Position numbers and translations under genes: made by a program. A stretch of 64,000 nt of DNA. It comes from an uncultured Roseburia sp. Lineage in GTDB: Bacteria; Bacillota; Clostridia; Lachnospirales; Lachnospiraceae. Positions 54,622-62,844 of this stretch are shown one piece after another (positions within the stretch are counted from its first letter, which is position 1; each line of letters begins with the position of its first letter). The stretch lies in contig CANSKO010000013.1 of NCBI GenBank assembly GCA_947647505.1, positions 1-64,000 on the forward strand. The letters run 5' to 3'. Under the pieces are notes generated by a model. The model searched no databases, had not been told where the DNA came from, and saw nothing but the letters and a program-made list of their open reading frames with translations.

Positions 54622-55492
54622 TTTTCAGCCTCCTTTTCAGTAAGCCCTTGCGCTTGTTTTCCGGCTCGTATTTTTGCAGGGCCTTCAACTGATTTCGCAA
54701 GCCTTCCTGATCCAGCCCGCGTCTGATCTTTCCGCCGACGGCGACGGAAACGCTTCCGGTCTCTTCCGATACGACAATCGTAAGCGAGTCGCTGACTTCA
54801 CTGATTCCAACCGCAGCGCGATGCCTTGTGCCAAGCTCCTTGCTCAGCTCCATATTGTCGGAAAGCGGCAGATAGCAGGTTGCAGATATGATTCTGTCTC
54901 CACGTACAATAATCGCGCCGTCATGCAGCGGCGTGTTTTTCTCAAATATATTGATCAACAGCTGACAGGTTAAAAGCGCATCCAGCGCAATGCCCGTCCG
55001 TTCGTACTCGGAAAGCACGACCGTATCTTCCATCACGATCAATGCTCCCGTCTTCACCTTCCCCATTTCAAAACAGGCGCGGACCAGCTCATTGATTGTC
55101 TTTTCGGAAATCTTCTCTTCCTGATCCTTTCCAAAATCAATGGAAGCGACGCCTTTTAAAAAGCTTTTTCTGCCAAGCTGCTCCAGCGCGCGCCGCAGCT
55201 CCGGCTGAAAAATAATCACCAGCGCAATCACGCCTACATTGAGCGTCTTTTCCGCCAGCCAGAGTATGGTCGTCATCTGAAATACGACTGCAACCAGAAC
55301 GAATACCAGAATAACCATCAGGCCTTTGAACAGCATCCATGCCCGCGTGCTTTTAATCCAGACGAGAATCGTATAGAACAGGAACGCTATAATAATGATT
55401 TCAACAATGTCAATTGTCTTCACTAACGGCAAATCCATCCATGTCAGATACTTTTCTTTGAATATGCTGAATGTTGACATCATCTGTTCCAT
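54587..55492 (-). CDS. cdaA: Membrane-bound diadenylate cyclase
   Basis: About 301 residues; ATG at 55492 chosen, with AGAGGA about ten bases upstream (a GTG at 55501 is too close to it). Three membrane helices (about 22-95), then the DAC domain with IIFQPELRRALEQLG, LHDGAIIVRGDR (DGA motif) and GTRHRAAVGISE (RHR motif). It makes c-di-AMP from two ATP. A lysine-rich tail follows (about 270-301). Confidence 0.96.
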   Translation of the reverse strand: MEQMMSTFSIFKEKYLTWMDLPLVKTIDIVEIIIIAFLFYTILVWIKSTRAWMLFKGLMVILVFVLVAVVFQMTTILWLAEKTLNVGVIALVIIFQPELRRALEQLGRKSFLKGVASIDFGKDQEEKISEKTINELVRACFEMGKVKTGALIVMEDTVVLSEYERTGIALDALLTCQLLINIFEKNTPLHDGAIIVRGDRIISATCYLPLSDNMELSKELGTRHRAAVGISEVSDSLTIVVSEETGSVSVAVGGKIRRGLDQEGLRNQLKALQKYEPENKRKGLLKRRLKNVKKDMQVDHK

Positions 55493-55525
55493 GCATCCCA
55501 CTTCCTCTCTGCATTTTCGCTTCTA

Positions 55526-56509
55526 TCATTCCCGCAGATCCACACGCCCCTGCATCTGCTTTCTCGTCGTCTTTTTCGCATTCCCTGCATTGAACCGCTT
55601 AATCTGCTTTTCCTGCTTTGCCACATACATTTTGGGAACAGCCTTAACATAATAATAATATTCGTCATCTTCAAACTGTACGCGTTCCGTCCGGGAATAA
55701 TCCAGATTAAACAGGAAAAACTCCAGAATCAGCGCCACCGCCAGAGACAGAAGCGATCCAATCACAAGTCCTGTGATTTTACCGGATATTCCCAAAAATA
55801 AATATCCGGAAAACAAAATGATAAAATTTACAAGCGCGCCGATCAGAATGGCGGCCGTCCATGCATAATCAATCGAAAGCCTCCGAACCAGCAGCACGAC
55901 AGCCGTCACAAGCGTAAACGTCAGGATTACAAGATACATCTCCTTATTTCCGATCAGCTGGTTTAAAACAGCCGTAAATTTCGACGTCAGCGTCACATCC
56001 TCTCCGCTGCTCCCCAGCGCCGCGGCATTTTGTTTTACGCCGTCCAGAAAGAACCAGATCAGCGTCCCGCTTATGACAGACAGTATCGAATAGGCCTTTC
56101 CCAAAAGCCCCGTCGCCACAGGCATCACCGCGCCAAGATTAAAGTGCAGAAAAATCGGCGTAAGCAGCGCATACACCCCATCCTTAGGCGCAAACCGAAA
56201 ATACATCAGGCCAATCAAAAGAAACAACAGCAGCGCCACGACGGCCACTTCTAAAGACAATGCGTATAAATGCAGCAAAATCACTGCGCATGCGGCCAGT
56301 ATCGTTGCATTGAGCGGCAGGATCGCACAGGCCAGAGCCAGAGCCAGAACCGCCGGCAGCGACTGAATTTTCTCCATATAACCAATATTTCCATTTATAA
56401 TAGAAAACACACACAATGCCACTGCAAATTTAAACAACGGATTGATATACAAATCAAACCTGGCATACAGATTCTTCAGTTTCTCTCTCATTTCCAGTAA
56501 ACCCGTCAA
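55526..56509 (-). CDS. Conserved-looking integral membrane protein of unknown function
   Basis: 327 residues. About nine hydrophobic helices fill residues 22-265; the C-terminal 60 are charged, with an acidic-tyrosine run (FEDDEYYYYVK) and then many lysines. I recognise no catalytic motif. TTG start at 56509 has AGGAGG eight bases upstream, better than the ATG six codons later. It stands immediately ahead of cdaA and is likely co-transcribed, so a role in envelope or c-di-AMP biology is possible but unproved. Confidence 0.75.
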   Translation of the reverse strand: MTGLLEMREKLKNLYARFDLYINPLFKFAVALCVFSIINGNIGYMEKIQSLPAVLALALACAILPLNATILAACAVILLHLYALSLEVAVVALLLFLLIGLMYFRFAPKDGVYALLTPIFLHFNLGAVMPVATGLLGKAYSILSVISGTLIWFFLDGVKQNAAALGSSGEDVTLTSKFTAVLNQLIGNKEMYLVILTFTLVTAVVLLVRRLSIDYAWTAAILIGALVNFIILFSGYLFLGISGKITGLVIGSLLSLAVALILEFFLFNLDYSRTERVQFEDDEYYYYVKAVPKMYVAKQEKQIKRFNAGNAKKTTRKQMQGRVDLRE

Positions 56510-56543
56510 CGTTCTTCCCTCCTGTCATCCGGATGCAGCCATC

Positions 56544-56942
56544 CTACATCTGTTCTTCCTCCTGATAAATCCGGTTAACCTTTTTCAGATGCATATAATA
56601 TTTCTTTACTTTATGCCGCCCTCTCGTATAGCGAATGTGATATACAAGATACGTAATAAAAAAATACACGCCCATATATGCCGCATAACAAATTGCAAGC
56701 CGCATTGCCGTCTGCCTTAAATCCGTCACATTCAACTGTTCCATAATGTCTTCGATCCAGTACAGCCCGATCATTCCGGCAAGCAGACCAAACGAAGCCG
56801 TGCCTGTAAGAAAGCTTTTTATCATTTCTTTTGCTATATAATCTTTACGGAAATACTGAATCACCGGCCTGCATACCCTGCCCTCTTTCTGATCGAATAT
56901 GGCAAGCCTTGTCATTTCCCGCACGCGTTCCTGATTTAACAT
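56544..56942 (-). CDS. Small membrane protein of unknown function, first gene of the cdaA unit
   Basis: 132 residues from ATG at 56942, directly after GGGGGA; two earlier ATGs lack a spaced site. Two membrane helices (about 40-62 and 78-105) separated by a short loop, with basic C-terminal third (RYTRGRHKVKKYYMHLKK). No family recognised. It comes after a good promoter (56994-57021). Confidence 0.72.
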   Translation of the reverse strand: MLNQERVREMTRLAIFDQKEGRVCRPVIQYFRKDYIAKEMIKSFLTGTASFGLLAGMIGLYWIEDIMEQLNVTDLRQTAMRLAICYAAYMGVYFFITYLVYHIRYTRGRHKVKKYYMHLKKVNRIYQEEEQM

Positions 56943-56993
56943 AGATTCCCCCATGTGCATCTATTTTATGTTCCGCAAAAACCTCGATAAATG

Positions 56994-57021
56994 ATTATAT
57001 CACACAACACATTATTTGCAA
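56994..57021 (-). promoter_or_regulatory. Sigma-A promoter for the cdaA-cdaR-glmM unit
   Basis: TTGCAA (57016-57021), 16-base spacer, TATAAT (56994-56999) on the minus strand. It lies between the terminators of the upstream unit and the first small membrane gene. Confidence 0.75.
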
Positions 57022-57033
57022 AGTTTTTCATGG

Positions 57034-57056
57034 AAAAAGACGGCTGCATACCGTCT
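57034..57056 (-). terminator. Second terminator after yvyF-like gene
   Basis: On the minus strand AGACGG (57051-57056) pairs with CCGTCT (57038-57043), loop of seven, followed by a T-rich run. Together with the hairpin at 57082 it insulates the cdaA unit from upstream transcription. Confidence 0.75.
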
Positions 57057-57081
57057 CTTGTTTTATCTGCCATGCATACGC

Positions 57082-57104
57082 AAAAACGCCCGGCGGACGT
57101 TTTC
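57082..57104 (-). terminator. First terminator after yvyF-like gene
   Basis: Minus-strand hairpin of nine pairs (AAAACG end pairs with CGTTTT, one G-T inside) with a three-base loop and five T after it, 13 bases past the gene end. Confidence 0.8.
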
Positions 57105-57116
57105 TGGCATTTCCTG

Positions 57117-57527
57117 TCATGATTTGTCGAGGAACCGCATCCGGTCCTTATCCTTGCCTTTCGTATCCGGTTTTTTCACTGCCGCAGGCATCGCATACAT
57201 CTGTTTTAAGTTAGTTGCCATATTATTTTTGCATTTATCGCAAAAACGTCCCGTCCGAATCATCTTCCCACATTCCTCGCATTCTATTCCAACCGGAGAT
57301 TTGGAAGAAAACGTCAGCCTCTCTTCCCGCACCCACTGCTTGATCTGCTTGACCGTAACGTCGTTTTCATCTGCGATCTGCTGCATGGTGGCCGTATCGT
57401 TCATGCGAATATAGTCCCTTACCTTTGTGAATTTCTCTTCCAGCTTCTGTTTGCATGCCGCGCAAATCGGCTGCCCCTGCATATAATTAAACAATCTCCC
57501 ACAATTTTTACAACTTCTTACATCCAT
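57117..57527 (-). CDS. YvyF-like flagellar-operon protein
   Basis: 136 residues. Two zinc-ribbon-like clusters: CKNCGRLFNYMQGQPICAAC at residues 6-25 and CEECGKMIRTGRFCDKC at about 83-99. Between them is a helix-turn-helix-like part (IADENDVTVKQIKQWVRE). This is the pattern of the TIGR03826/YvyF group, which sits with comF and flagellar genes in Firmicutes; YvyF is thought to influence flagellar gene expression. Order recD2-comF-yvyF here agrees. It ends at tandem terminators. Confidence 0.88.
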   Translation of the reverse strand: MDVRSCKNCGRLFNYMQGQPICAACKQKLEEKFTKVRDYIRMNDTATMQQIADENDVTVKQIKQWVREERLTFSSKSPVGIECEECGKMIRTGRFCDKCKNNMATNLKQMYAMPAAVKKPDTKGKDKDRMRFLDKS

Positions 57528-57538
57528 TCCAGACCCTC

Positions 57539-58294
57539 CTAATCCTCACTGCCAATGCCAACGCAACAGGCATATACTTCTTTTGCTCCCGCTTCCAGCA
57601 GGGCTTCCGCCACCGCATGCAGCGTGCTTCCTGTCGTATAGATGTCATCCACTGCCAGAATATATTTCAATTGTACAATATTTTCCGTCGTTTTAAAAGC
57701 TTTTTTCAGATTATTTTTTCGCTCCCTGTTATTTAATGTCTTCTGCGGATTTGTATCCCGCACCCGCTCCAGCAGACCGGCGCGCACCGGCAGATTTAAA
57801 ATCTCCCCCAGCTCCTTTGCCAGAACCTCCGCCTGATTGTAGCCTCTCTGCTTCCTCCTGTTTTTATGCAGCGGAACCGGAACAATCGCCTGTATCTTTT
57901 TGCTTCTGATCCATCCCCCATATCGTTTTGCCATTTCCGCCGCGTACGTTTTTCCATATTCCCGTTTATTCTGATACTTAAAGCGGTAAATGGATGTTTT
58001 CACTTCCTCTTTGTAGATCCACAACGCTTTTCCCTGCGCAAAGCTTCGGCTTTGCTTTACACAGTCCGCACAGTATTCTTTTCTCTGATCCGAAAGCGGC
58101 TTGCCGCATTTCATGCAAACCGGCTCTTTTACCGGACGCAGCTTTTTTCTGCATGTCGGACAGACGCCCTCTTCCGGCAAAACAACCCGATCGCAAAACG
58201 GACACCGCGGCGGAAACAAAAAATCCAGAACCGCCCCATCGAGGCGGCGGATAATGCGCCGCAGCTTTTCTGTTCTTCTTTTCTCATACGTCAT
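57539..58294 (-). CDS. comF: ComF-family protein (phosphoribosyltransferase-like)
   Basis: 251 residues, with an N-terminal zinc finger (CPFCDRVVLPEEGVCPTC, then CMKCGK and CADC) and a C-terminal phosphoribosyltransferase fold with ILAVDDIYTTGSTLHAV as its PRPP loop. ComF is needed for DNA uptake in competent Bacillus and interacts with the helicase ComFA. ComFA is not here; instead the gene overlaps recD2 by eleven bases, and yvyF follows. Confidence 0.93.
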   Translation of the reverse strand: MTYEKRRTEKLRRIIRRLDGAVLDFLFPPRCPFCDRVVLPEEGVCPTCRKKLRPVKEPVCMKCGKPLSDQRKEYCADCVKQSRSFAQGKALWIYKEEVKTSIYRFKYQNKREYGKTYAAEMAKRYGGWIRSKKIQAIVPVPLHKNRRKQRGYNQAEVLAKELGEILNLPVRAGLLERVRDTNPQKTLNNRERKNNLKKAFKTTENIVQLKYILAVDDIYTTGSTLHAVAEALLEAGAKEVYACCVGIGSED

Positions 58295-60485
58295 CTATGC
58301 TCTTTTTTATCTCCTCTGAAAGTCCCGTATATCGTTTTTGCTGATCCGCATTTTTTATCATGGACTGAAACGTCGCGTCATCCCCGACCAGCGTCACGCA
58401 TTTTCTCGCCCGCGTCACCGCAGTATAAAGCAGATTGCGGTTCATAAGCATTCTTGGCCCGCTCAAAAGCGGAAGCACGACCGCCGGATATTCCGACCCC
58501 TGCGATTTATGAATCGTGATCGCATAGGCAAGCTCCAGCTCATCCAGATTTTTAAAGGAATACTCCACCATGCGCGCCTCTTCAAACTCCACGGTCATCG
58601 TCTCTGCAAACGCATTGATTTCCCGGATAATGCCCATATCGCCATTGAAAACGCCAAGTCCGTGTTCCACGGCGAATCCATACCTGCTGCGGATTTCCCA
58701 TTCCAGCTGATAATTGTTTTTCGTCTGCATAACTTTATCGCCTTCCCGAAAGACATGGCCCCCATGCTCTTTTTCTCTTTTTTCCGCAGACGCAGGATTT
58801 AGATACTGCTGCAAAATTCCATTGAAGCGCTCTACGCCAAGCAGCCCCTTTTTCATCGGCGTCAGTACCTGAATCTCATAGGGAGAGGCGTCCACATAGC
58901 GGGGAAGCTTCTGCGCGATCAGCTGAATGACGACCTGCGCAATAACATCCGCGTCATATCGCCGGAGAAAGAAAAAGTCCCTGCTTTTATTATCCGGCTC
59001 CACCCGTTCTCCGGCATTAATTTTGTGCGCATTTAAAATAATGTCGCTTTGCGCCGCCTGACGAAAGATCTTTTCCAGACGCACAACGGGAAACGCTCCG
59101 GAATCGATCATGTCTCTTAACACGCTGCCCGGCCCTACGCTTGGAAGCTGATTGACGTCTCCCGTTAAAATCAGCCTTGTCCCCGGCGCCACCGCTTTCA
59201 GCAGCGCATGCATCAGACTAATGTCCACCATAGACATTTCATCAATAATCACGGCATCCGCCTCCAGCGGATATCCCTCATTTCTGGCAAACCCGGCGTT
59301 CCCTTCGATGCCTCCGTTCAATTCCAGCATGCGATGGATCGTCCTGGCCTCCCGTCCTGTCGTCTCGCTCATCCGTTTTGCCGCACGTCCGGTCGGAGCG
59401 GCCAGAAAAATTTCAAGCCCCTCCTCCTCCAGGCAGCGAATCATCATATTGATCGTCGTCGTCTTGCCCGTGCCCGGCCCTCCGGTTATCACCAGAAGCC
59501 CCCTGCCCAGCGCCTCTTCCACCGCAAGCATCTGCATGGCGTCCGGTTCCAGACCGCTTTGCTGCGCAACCTGCTGCACGCGCTGCTTCACAAGCTCCGG
59601 CGGCAGCTCGTATTTCAGATTCAGCCTTCGCAGCCGTTCGGCAACGGAAGCTTCCATATAATAATAGGACGCCTCATAAATACCGTCTCCCCGGATCATA
59701 ATTTTTTTATCAATCGCCAGATCCATGTAATGCTTTTCGATCAGACAGGCATCCACGCCCAGAATTTCAGCCGTCCGTTCTGTCAGCGCGTCTTTTGGAA
59801 GATACGTATGCCCTTCCGCAGCCCCCTGCAGCAGACAATAGACGATCCCGCTTTTGATTCGAAAATCCGAATCTGCGCGAATGCCGACTTTCGCCGCAAT
59901 CTCATCCGCTGTCTGAAAGCCCACGCCCTGAATATCATCCGCAAGCCGATAGGGATTTTGCCGAATGATACGATAGACATTTTCCCGGTACGCCTTCCAT
60001 ATTTTGATCGCAAGATTCAAAGAAATTCCATATTGCTGCAAAAAAAGCGTCGCCTGACGCAGCTCCTTTTTTTCCGCCACCTGCGCGGAAATTTCCATGG
60101 CTTTGCGCTCGCTGATTCCTTTGATCTCCGCAAGACGCTCCGGCTCTTCTTCCATGACCCGAAACGTATCCTTTTTAAAATGCCGCACGATTTTTGCCGC
60201 CAGAGCCGGCCCAATGCCCTTTATGGCTCCCGACCCCAGATACCGTTCCACAGACGCCTCATCCTCCGGTTCGCATGTTTCCAGACTGCTGATTGCAAAC
60301 TGCTTGCCATACACCGGATGCTCCGTATATCTGCCGGCCGCTTTCACGGTCTCTCCCTCATTCAGAACAGAAAACGTTCCTACGCAGGTGATCCTCTCTT
60401 CTCCACAGACCAGTTCAAATACCGTATATCCATTGTCTTCATTTCGGAATATCGTATGCTCTACGTAGCCGCTGATCGTTTCCAA
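58284..60485 (-). CDS. recD2: RecD2 ATP-dependent DNA helicase
   Basis: 733 residues, normal for RecD2. The N-terminal OB-like part begins ISGYVEHTIFRNEDNGYTVFEL; helix-hairpin-helix repeats lie at about 80-200. The SF1 motor comes after 330: ITGGPGTGKTTT (Walker A), AAPTGRAAKRM, DEMSMVD (Walker B), LTGDVNQLPSVGPG and near the end YAITIHKSQGSEYPAV. It unwinds DNA 5' to 3' in repair. TTG start with AGGAGAGGAG upstream. The region 60486-60621 upstream contains no further gene. Confidence 0.96.
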   Translation of the reverse strand: METISGYVEHTIFRNEDNGYTVFELVCGEERITCVGTFSVLNEGETVKAAGRYTEHPVYGKQFAISSLETCEPEDEASVERYLGSGAIKGIGPALAAKIVRHFKKDTFRVMEEEPERLAEIKGISERKAMEISAQVAEKKELRQATLFLQQYGISLNLAIKIWKAYRENVYRIIRQNPYRLADDIQGVGFQTADEIAAKVGIRADSDFRIKSGIVYCLLQGAAEGHTYLPKDALTERTAEILGVDACLIEKHYMDLAIDKKIMIRGDGIYEASYYYMEASVAERLRRLNLKYELPPELVKQRVQQVAQQSGLEPDAMQMLAVEEALGRGLLVITGGPGTGKTTTINMMIRCLEEEGLEIFLAAPTGRAAKRMSETTGREARTIHRMLELNGGIEGNAGFARNEGYPLEADAVIIDEMSMVDISLMHALLKAVAPGTRLILTGDVNQLPSVGPGSVLRDMIDSGAFPVVRLEKIFRQAAQSDIILNAHKINAGERVEPDNKSRDFFFLRRYDADVIAQVVIQLIAQKLPRYVDASPYEIQVLTPMKKGLLGVERFNGILQQYLNPASAEKREKEHGGHVFREGDKVMQTKNNYQLEWEIRSRYGFAVEHGLGVFNGDMGIIREINAFAETMTVEFEEARMVEYSFKNLDELELAYAITIHKSQGSEYPAVVLPLLSGPRMLMNRNLLYTAVTRARKCVTLVGDDATFQSMIKNADQQKRYTGLSEEIKKSIDDV

Positions 60486-60621
60486 TTCGCGCTCTCCTCT
60501 CCTGTAAAATCAGCTCCCGCACTCGTTTGACCTGCATCAGAACGCCGCTTCAAAGGCGTACAAAATGCCGTCTGAAAAAATCCGCCCCACGGACGAACAG
60601 GCACGCTTTCTTTATAAGATA

Positions 60622-60668
60622 TAAAAATATTGGATGCAGGCTGATGCACACATCCAATATTTTATCTT
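60622..60668 (-). terminator. Rho-independent terminator after the flagellar unit
   Basis: Perfect 13-base stem (60624-60636 with 60651-60663), 14-base loop, T-rich exit on the minus strand. It lies 22 bases after the FlgJ-like gene and separates it from recD2. The A/T-rich stem base on the other side makes it usable in both directions. Confidence 0.85.
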
Positions 60669-60689
60669 TTTGCCAGCCGCATGCGGCAA

Positions 60690-61043
60690 CTATATGCTGT
60701 AATTACGCTTCATCTGCTCATACATCTGCTGCGCCAGTCCCAGATTCTGCTGTTCGCAGATGTCGCCGGCCAGTGTCTGAATCATTTCTTCTTTAAAATA
60801 ATCCGTCAGCTGTGACATCGAAGCATCTTCCTCTTCGCTCTTTGGAATCGTCTTCTCGACTTCCTTCATAACCTGCTCTACAAAATATGCTTCAAATTCT
60901 TTGCATACTTCCATCAATTCCGCATCGGACGCCTTGGACAAATCGCTGCCCGCCTTATTCTGCAAAGCATCCGCCCTGCCGTTTGCAGACGAACGCCCCG
61001 TCTGATCCATCATTGCTGAAATGCCGTTTATTCCAAAATCCAT
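60690..61043 (-). CDS. flgJ: FlgJ-like rod-binding protein
   Basis: 117 residues. The central part (LMEVCKEFEAYFVEQVMKEVEKTIP) and the tail (YFKEEMIQTLAGDICEQQNLGLAQQMYEQM) match the rod-binding domain of FlgJ (PF10135 type); there is no muramidase domain, as usual in Firmicutes. It should act as cap or scaffold for flagellar rod growth. Last gene of the sigma-D unit, 25 bases after the FlgG-type gene. Confidence 0.88.
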   Translation of the reverse strand: MDFGINGISAMMDQTGRSSANGRADALQNKAGSDLSKASDAELMEVCKEFEAYFVEQVMKEVEKTIPKSEEEDASMSQLTDYFKEEMIQTLAGDICEQQNLGLAQQMYEQMKRNYSI

Positions 61044-61068
61044 CTAAGCGCCTCCTCTTTCCAAACTG

Positions 61069-61884
61069 TTATCTTCTCAGATTATTTGCCTGCTGAAGCA
61101 TGTCATCCGACGCCTGAATCGCTTTGGAATTCAGCTCATACGCTCTCTGTGCAATAATCAGGTTTACCATTTCATCCGCAACCTGCACATTGGAGCCTTC
61201 CAGATAATACTGACGTATGCTGCTCCGCTTCAGTCCAGCCGCCGTCGCCTCGTTCATCGGCGCGCCCGACGCATCCGTCTCGGCCAGAAGGCTTCTCGAA
61301 AGCTTCTGCAATCCCGTTGGATTCGTAAACTGATGCAAACCGATCGTCTGATTCATCGGCACATACGCGCCCTGCGCCGTCACATAGCCGATGTCCCCTT
61401 CGCTTGTAATGCGCATGCTGCCGCTCGTTACGCCATTCGGCACTACGATAACGTTATTGTTGGAATCCAGCACCGGATAGCCGTCGGAATTGCAAAGCGT
61501 CGTCCCGGTCGGGCCAACCGCCCAGAAAAAGCTTCCGTTCCGTGTATAATACGTATTGCCGTCGTCTCCGCGAACTGCAAAAAAACCGTCGCCGTCAATT
61601 GCAAAATCCGTCTCGTTCTCCGTAGACTGAAGATTGCCCTGCGTATAAAACGAATTGATGGCCGCCACTCTCGTTCCAAGCCCCACCTGCGCCGGAACCG
61701 GCTTGTTTTCTCCATTTGCCGTCGTAGTCCTCGTCTGCATATTCTGATACAGCAGCGATTTGAATTCCGCCCGCTCTGTTTTATATCCGGTTGTATTGAC
61801 ATTTGCAAGATTATTGGAAATCGAATCCACATTTGTCTGCTGCGCGATCATTCCCGATGCCGCCGTCCAAAGTGATCTCATCAT
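61069..61884 (-). CDS. flgG: Flagellar rod/hook-basal body protein of FlgG type (FlhP-like)
   Basis: 271 residues. The N-terminal rod motif is SISNNLANVNTTGYKTERAEF (about 24-44); a middle domain with YYTRNGSFFW and the terminal coil NVQVADEMVNLIIAQRAYELNSKAI complete the FlgG pattern. It assembles the distal rod outside the membrane. In Bacillus the equivalent after mbl-flhO is called flhP, and the order is the same here. Secretion is through the flagellar export apparatus, so no signal peptide is expected. Confidence 0.93.
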   Translation of the reverse strand: MMRSLWTAASGMIAQQTNVDSISNNLANVNTTGYKTERAEFKSLLYQNMQTRTTTANGENKPVPAQVGLGTRVAAINSFYTQGNLQSTENETDFAIDGDGFFAVRGDDGNTYYTRNGSFFWAVGPTGTTLCNSDGYPVLDSNNNVIVVPNGVTSGSMRITSEGDIGYVTAQGAYVPMNQTIGLHQFTNPTGLQKLSRSLLAETDASGAPMNEATAAGLKRSSIRQYYLEGSNVQVADEMVNLIIAQRAYELNSKAIQASDDMLQQANNLRR

Positions 61885-61898
61885 AATGGCTTATCCTC

Positions 61899-62699
61899 CT
61901 ATACCTGTCCTACCGTATTCACGGATTTGTCCAGCGTCTCATCAATTGCCGTCACAATCTTCTGATTCGCTTCATATGCCCGCGTAATCGTTATCATATC
62001 CACCATCTCTGAGACGATGTTGACATTTGACATTTCAAGGCATCCCTGTTCTATTTTTGCATTGGAAGCGGCCAGCTGCGCGCCGGGCACAACATCATAC
62101 AGATTCTCGCCGTATTTTTCCAGATAATTGTAATCCGCAAAATCAACAAGCCCAATCTGTCCCACCGGCTGATTGTTCTGATAAATCGTCCCATCCGTTT
62201 CGATTCTGGCTTCCTGATTCGGGTCAATGCGAATATAGTTCGCCGCTCCTCCGGTCGTAGTCCGCGCCCCATTGGCATTTAAAACGTAATCGCCGTCTTT
62301 TGTCATCAGATAGCCATTCCTGTCTACCGTAAAAGAGCCATCTCTTGTATATTTAATCGAAGTCTGTCCGTTCTTGCTGCGAAACTCAATTGCAAAAAAG
62401 CCTTCTCCGTCCAGCGCCACGTCATATGGATTATCCGTCACGGAAAAGGACCCCTGTCCGTAATCGCGGTATGTCTCGCCGACTTTCACACCCAGGCTGA
62501 CGTCTCCAAGCCTTCTGGCAGCCATGATCTCCGACGTATCTTTAATCTTAAGCGCAAGCTGAGCGTCAAATGACTGATTCACTGTCCCTTCTTTCTTATA
62601 TCCGGTCGTATCCGCATTGGCCAGATTGTTCGTCATAACATCCATCCGCCGCATCTCTTCCATCATCCCGGTATAAGCGGTATATAACCCTTTAACCAT
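61899..62699 (-). CDS. Flagellar rod/hook-basal body protein (FlhO/FlgF-like)
   Basis: 266 residues. Begins VKGLYTAYTGMMEEMRRMDVMTNNLANADTTGYKK with the conserved ANxxTxGYK loop; DNPYDVALDGEGFFAIE and the terminal NIVSEMVDMITITRAYEANQKIV follow. It forms part of the proximal rod. First gene after the sigma-D promoter at 62777; its position between mbl and the FlgG-like gene corresponds to flhO in Bacillus. Confidence 0.92.
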   Translation of the reverse strand: MVKGLYTAYTGMMEEMRRMDVMTNNLANADTTGYKKEGTVNQSFDAQLALKIKDTSEIMAARRLGDVSLGVKVGETYRDYGQGSFSVTDNPYDVALDGEGFFAIEFRSKNGQTSIKYTRDGSFTVDRNGYLMTKDGDYVLNANGARTTTGGAANYIRIDPNQEARIETDGTIYQNNQPVGQIGLVDFADYNYLEKYGENLYDVVPGAQLAASNAKIEQGCLEMSNVNIVSEMVDMITITRAYEANQKIVTAIDETLDKSVNTVGQV

Positions 62700-62776
62700 C
62701 TACAGTTCTCCTTTCCTGCCCTACCTTTTGCTCATCCGTGAACTGCCTGACATCCCTGTAAACATTTTATATTATT

Positions 62777-62804
62777 ATATCGGCCAAATTGCGCGCAACC
62801 TTTA
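62777..62804 (-). promoter_or_regulatory. Sigma-D (sigma-28) type flagellar promoter
   Basis: On the minus strand TAAAGGTT (62797-62804), a 12-base spacer, then GCCGATAT (62777-62784). This is very close to the known sigma-28 consensus of TAAA and GCCGATA elements. It is placed about 78 bases before the FlhO-like start, so the three rod genes are probably late flagellar genes. Confidence 0.85.
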
Positions 62805-62807
62805 GAG

Positions 62808-62841
62808 CGCGCCTGAAAATTCCTTTCGGTCAGACGCGCGC
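62808..62841 (-). other. GC-rich hairpin just after mbl
   Basis: An inverted repeat of about ten pairs with a small bulge (GCGCGC and CTGA against TCAG and GCGCGC) lies between the mbl stop and the sigma-D promoter. It lacks a T run, so it may be a weak terminator or a 3'-end stabiliser. Confidence 0.45.
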
Positions 62842-62844
62842 ACT

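Noticed and set aside
59208-60530. Plus-strand frame of about 440 codons opposite recD2
   Set aside because: Antisense shadow of a well-conserved helicase gene.
62808-62841. GC-rich hairpin after mbl compared with palindrome cores, because both contain a CAGACGCGC-like string
   Set aside because: The match is too short and the rest of the core is absent, so it is not counted as a fourth copy.
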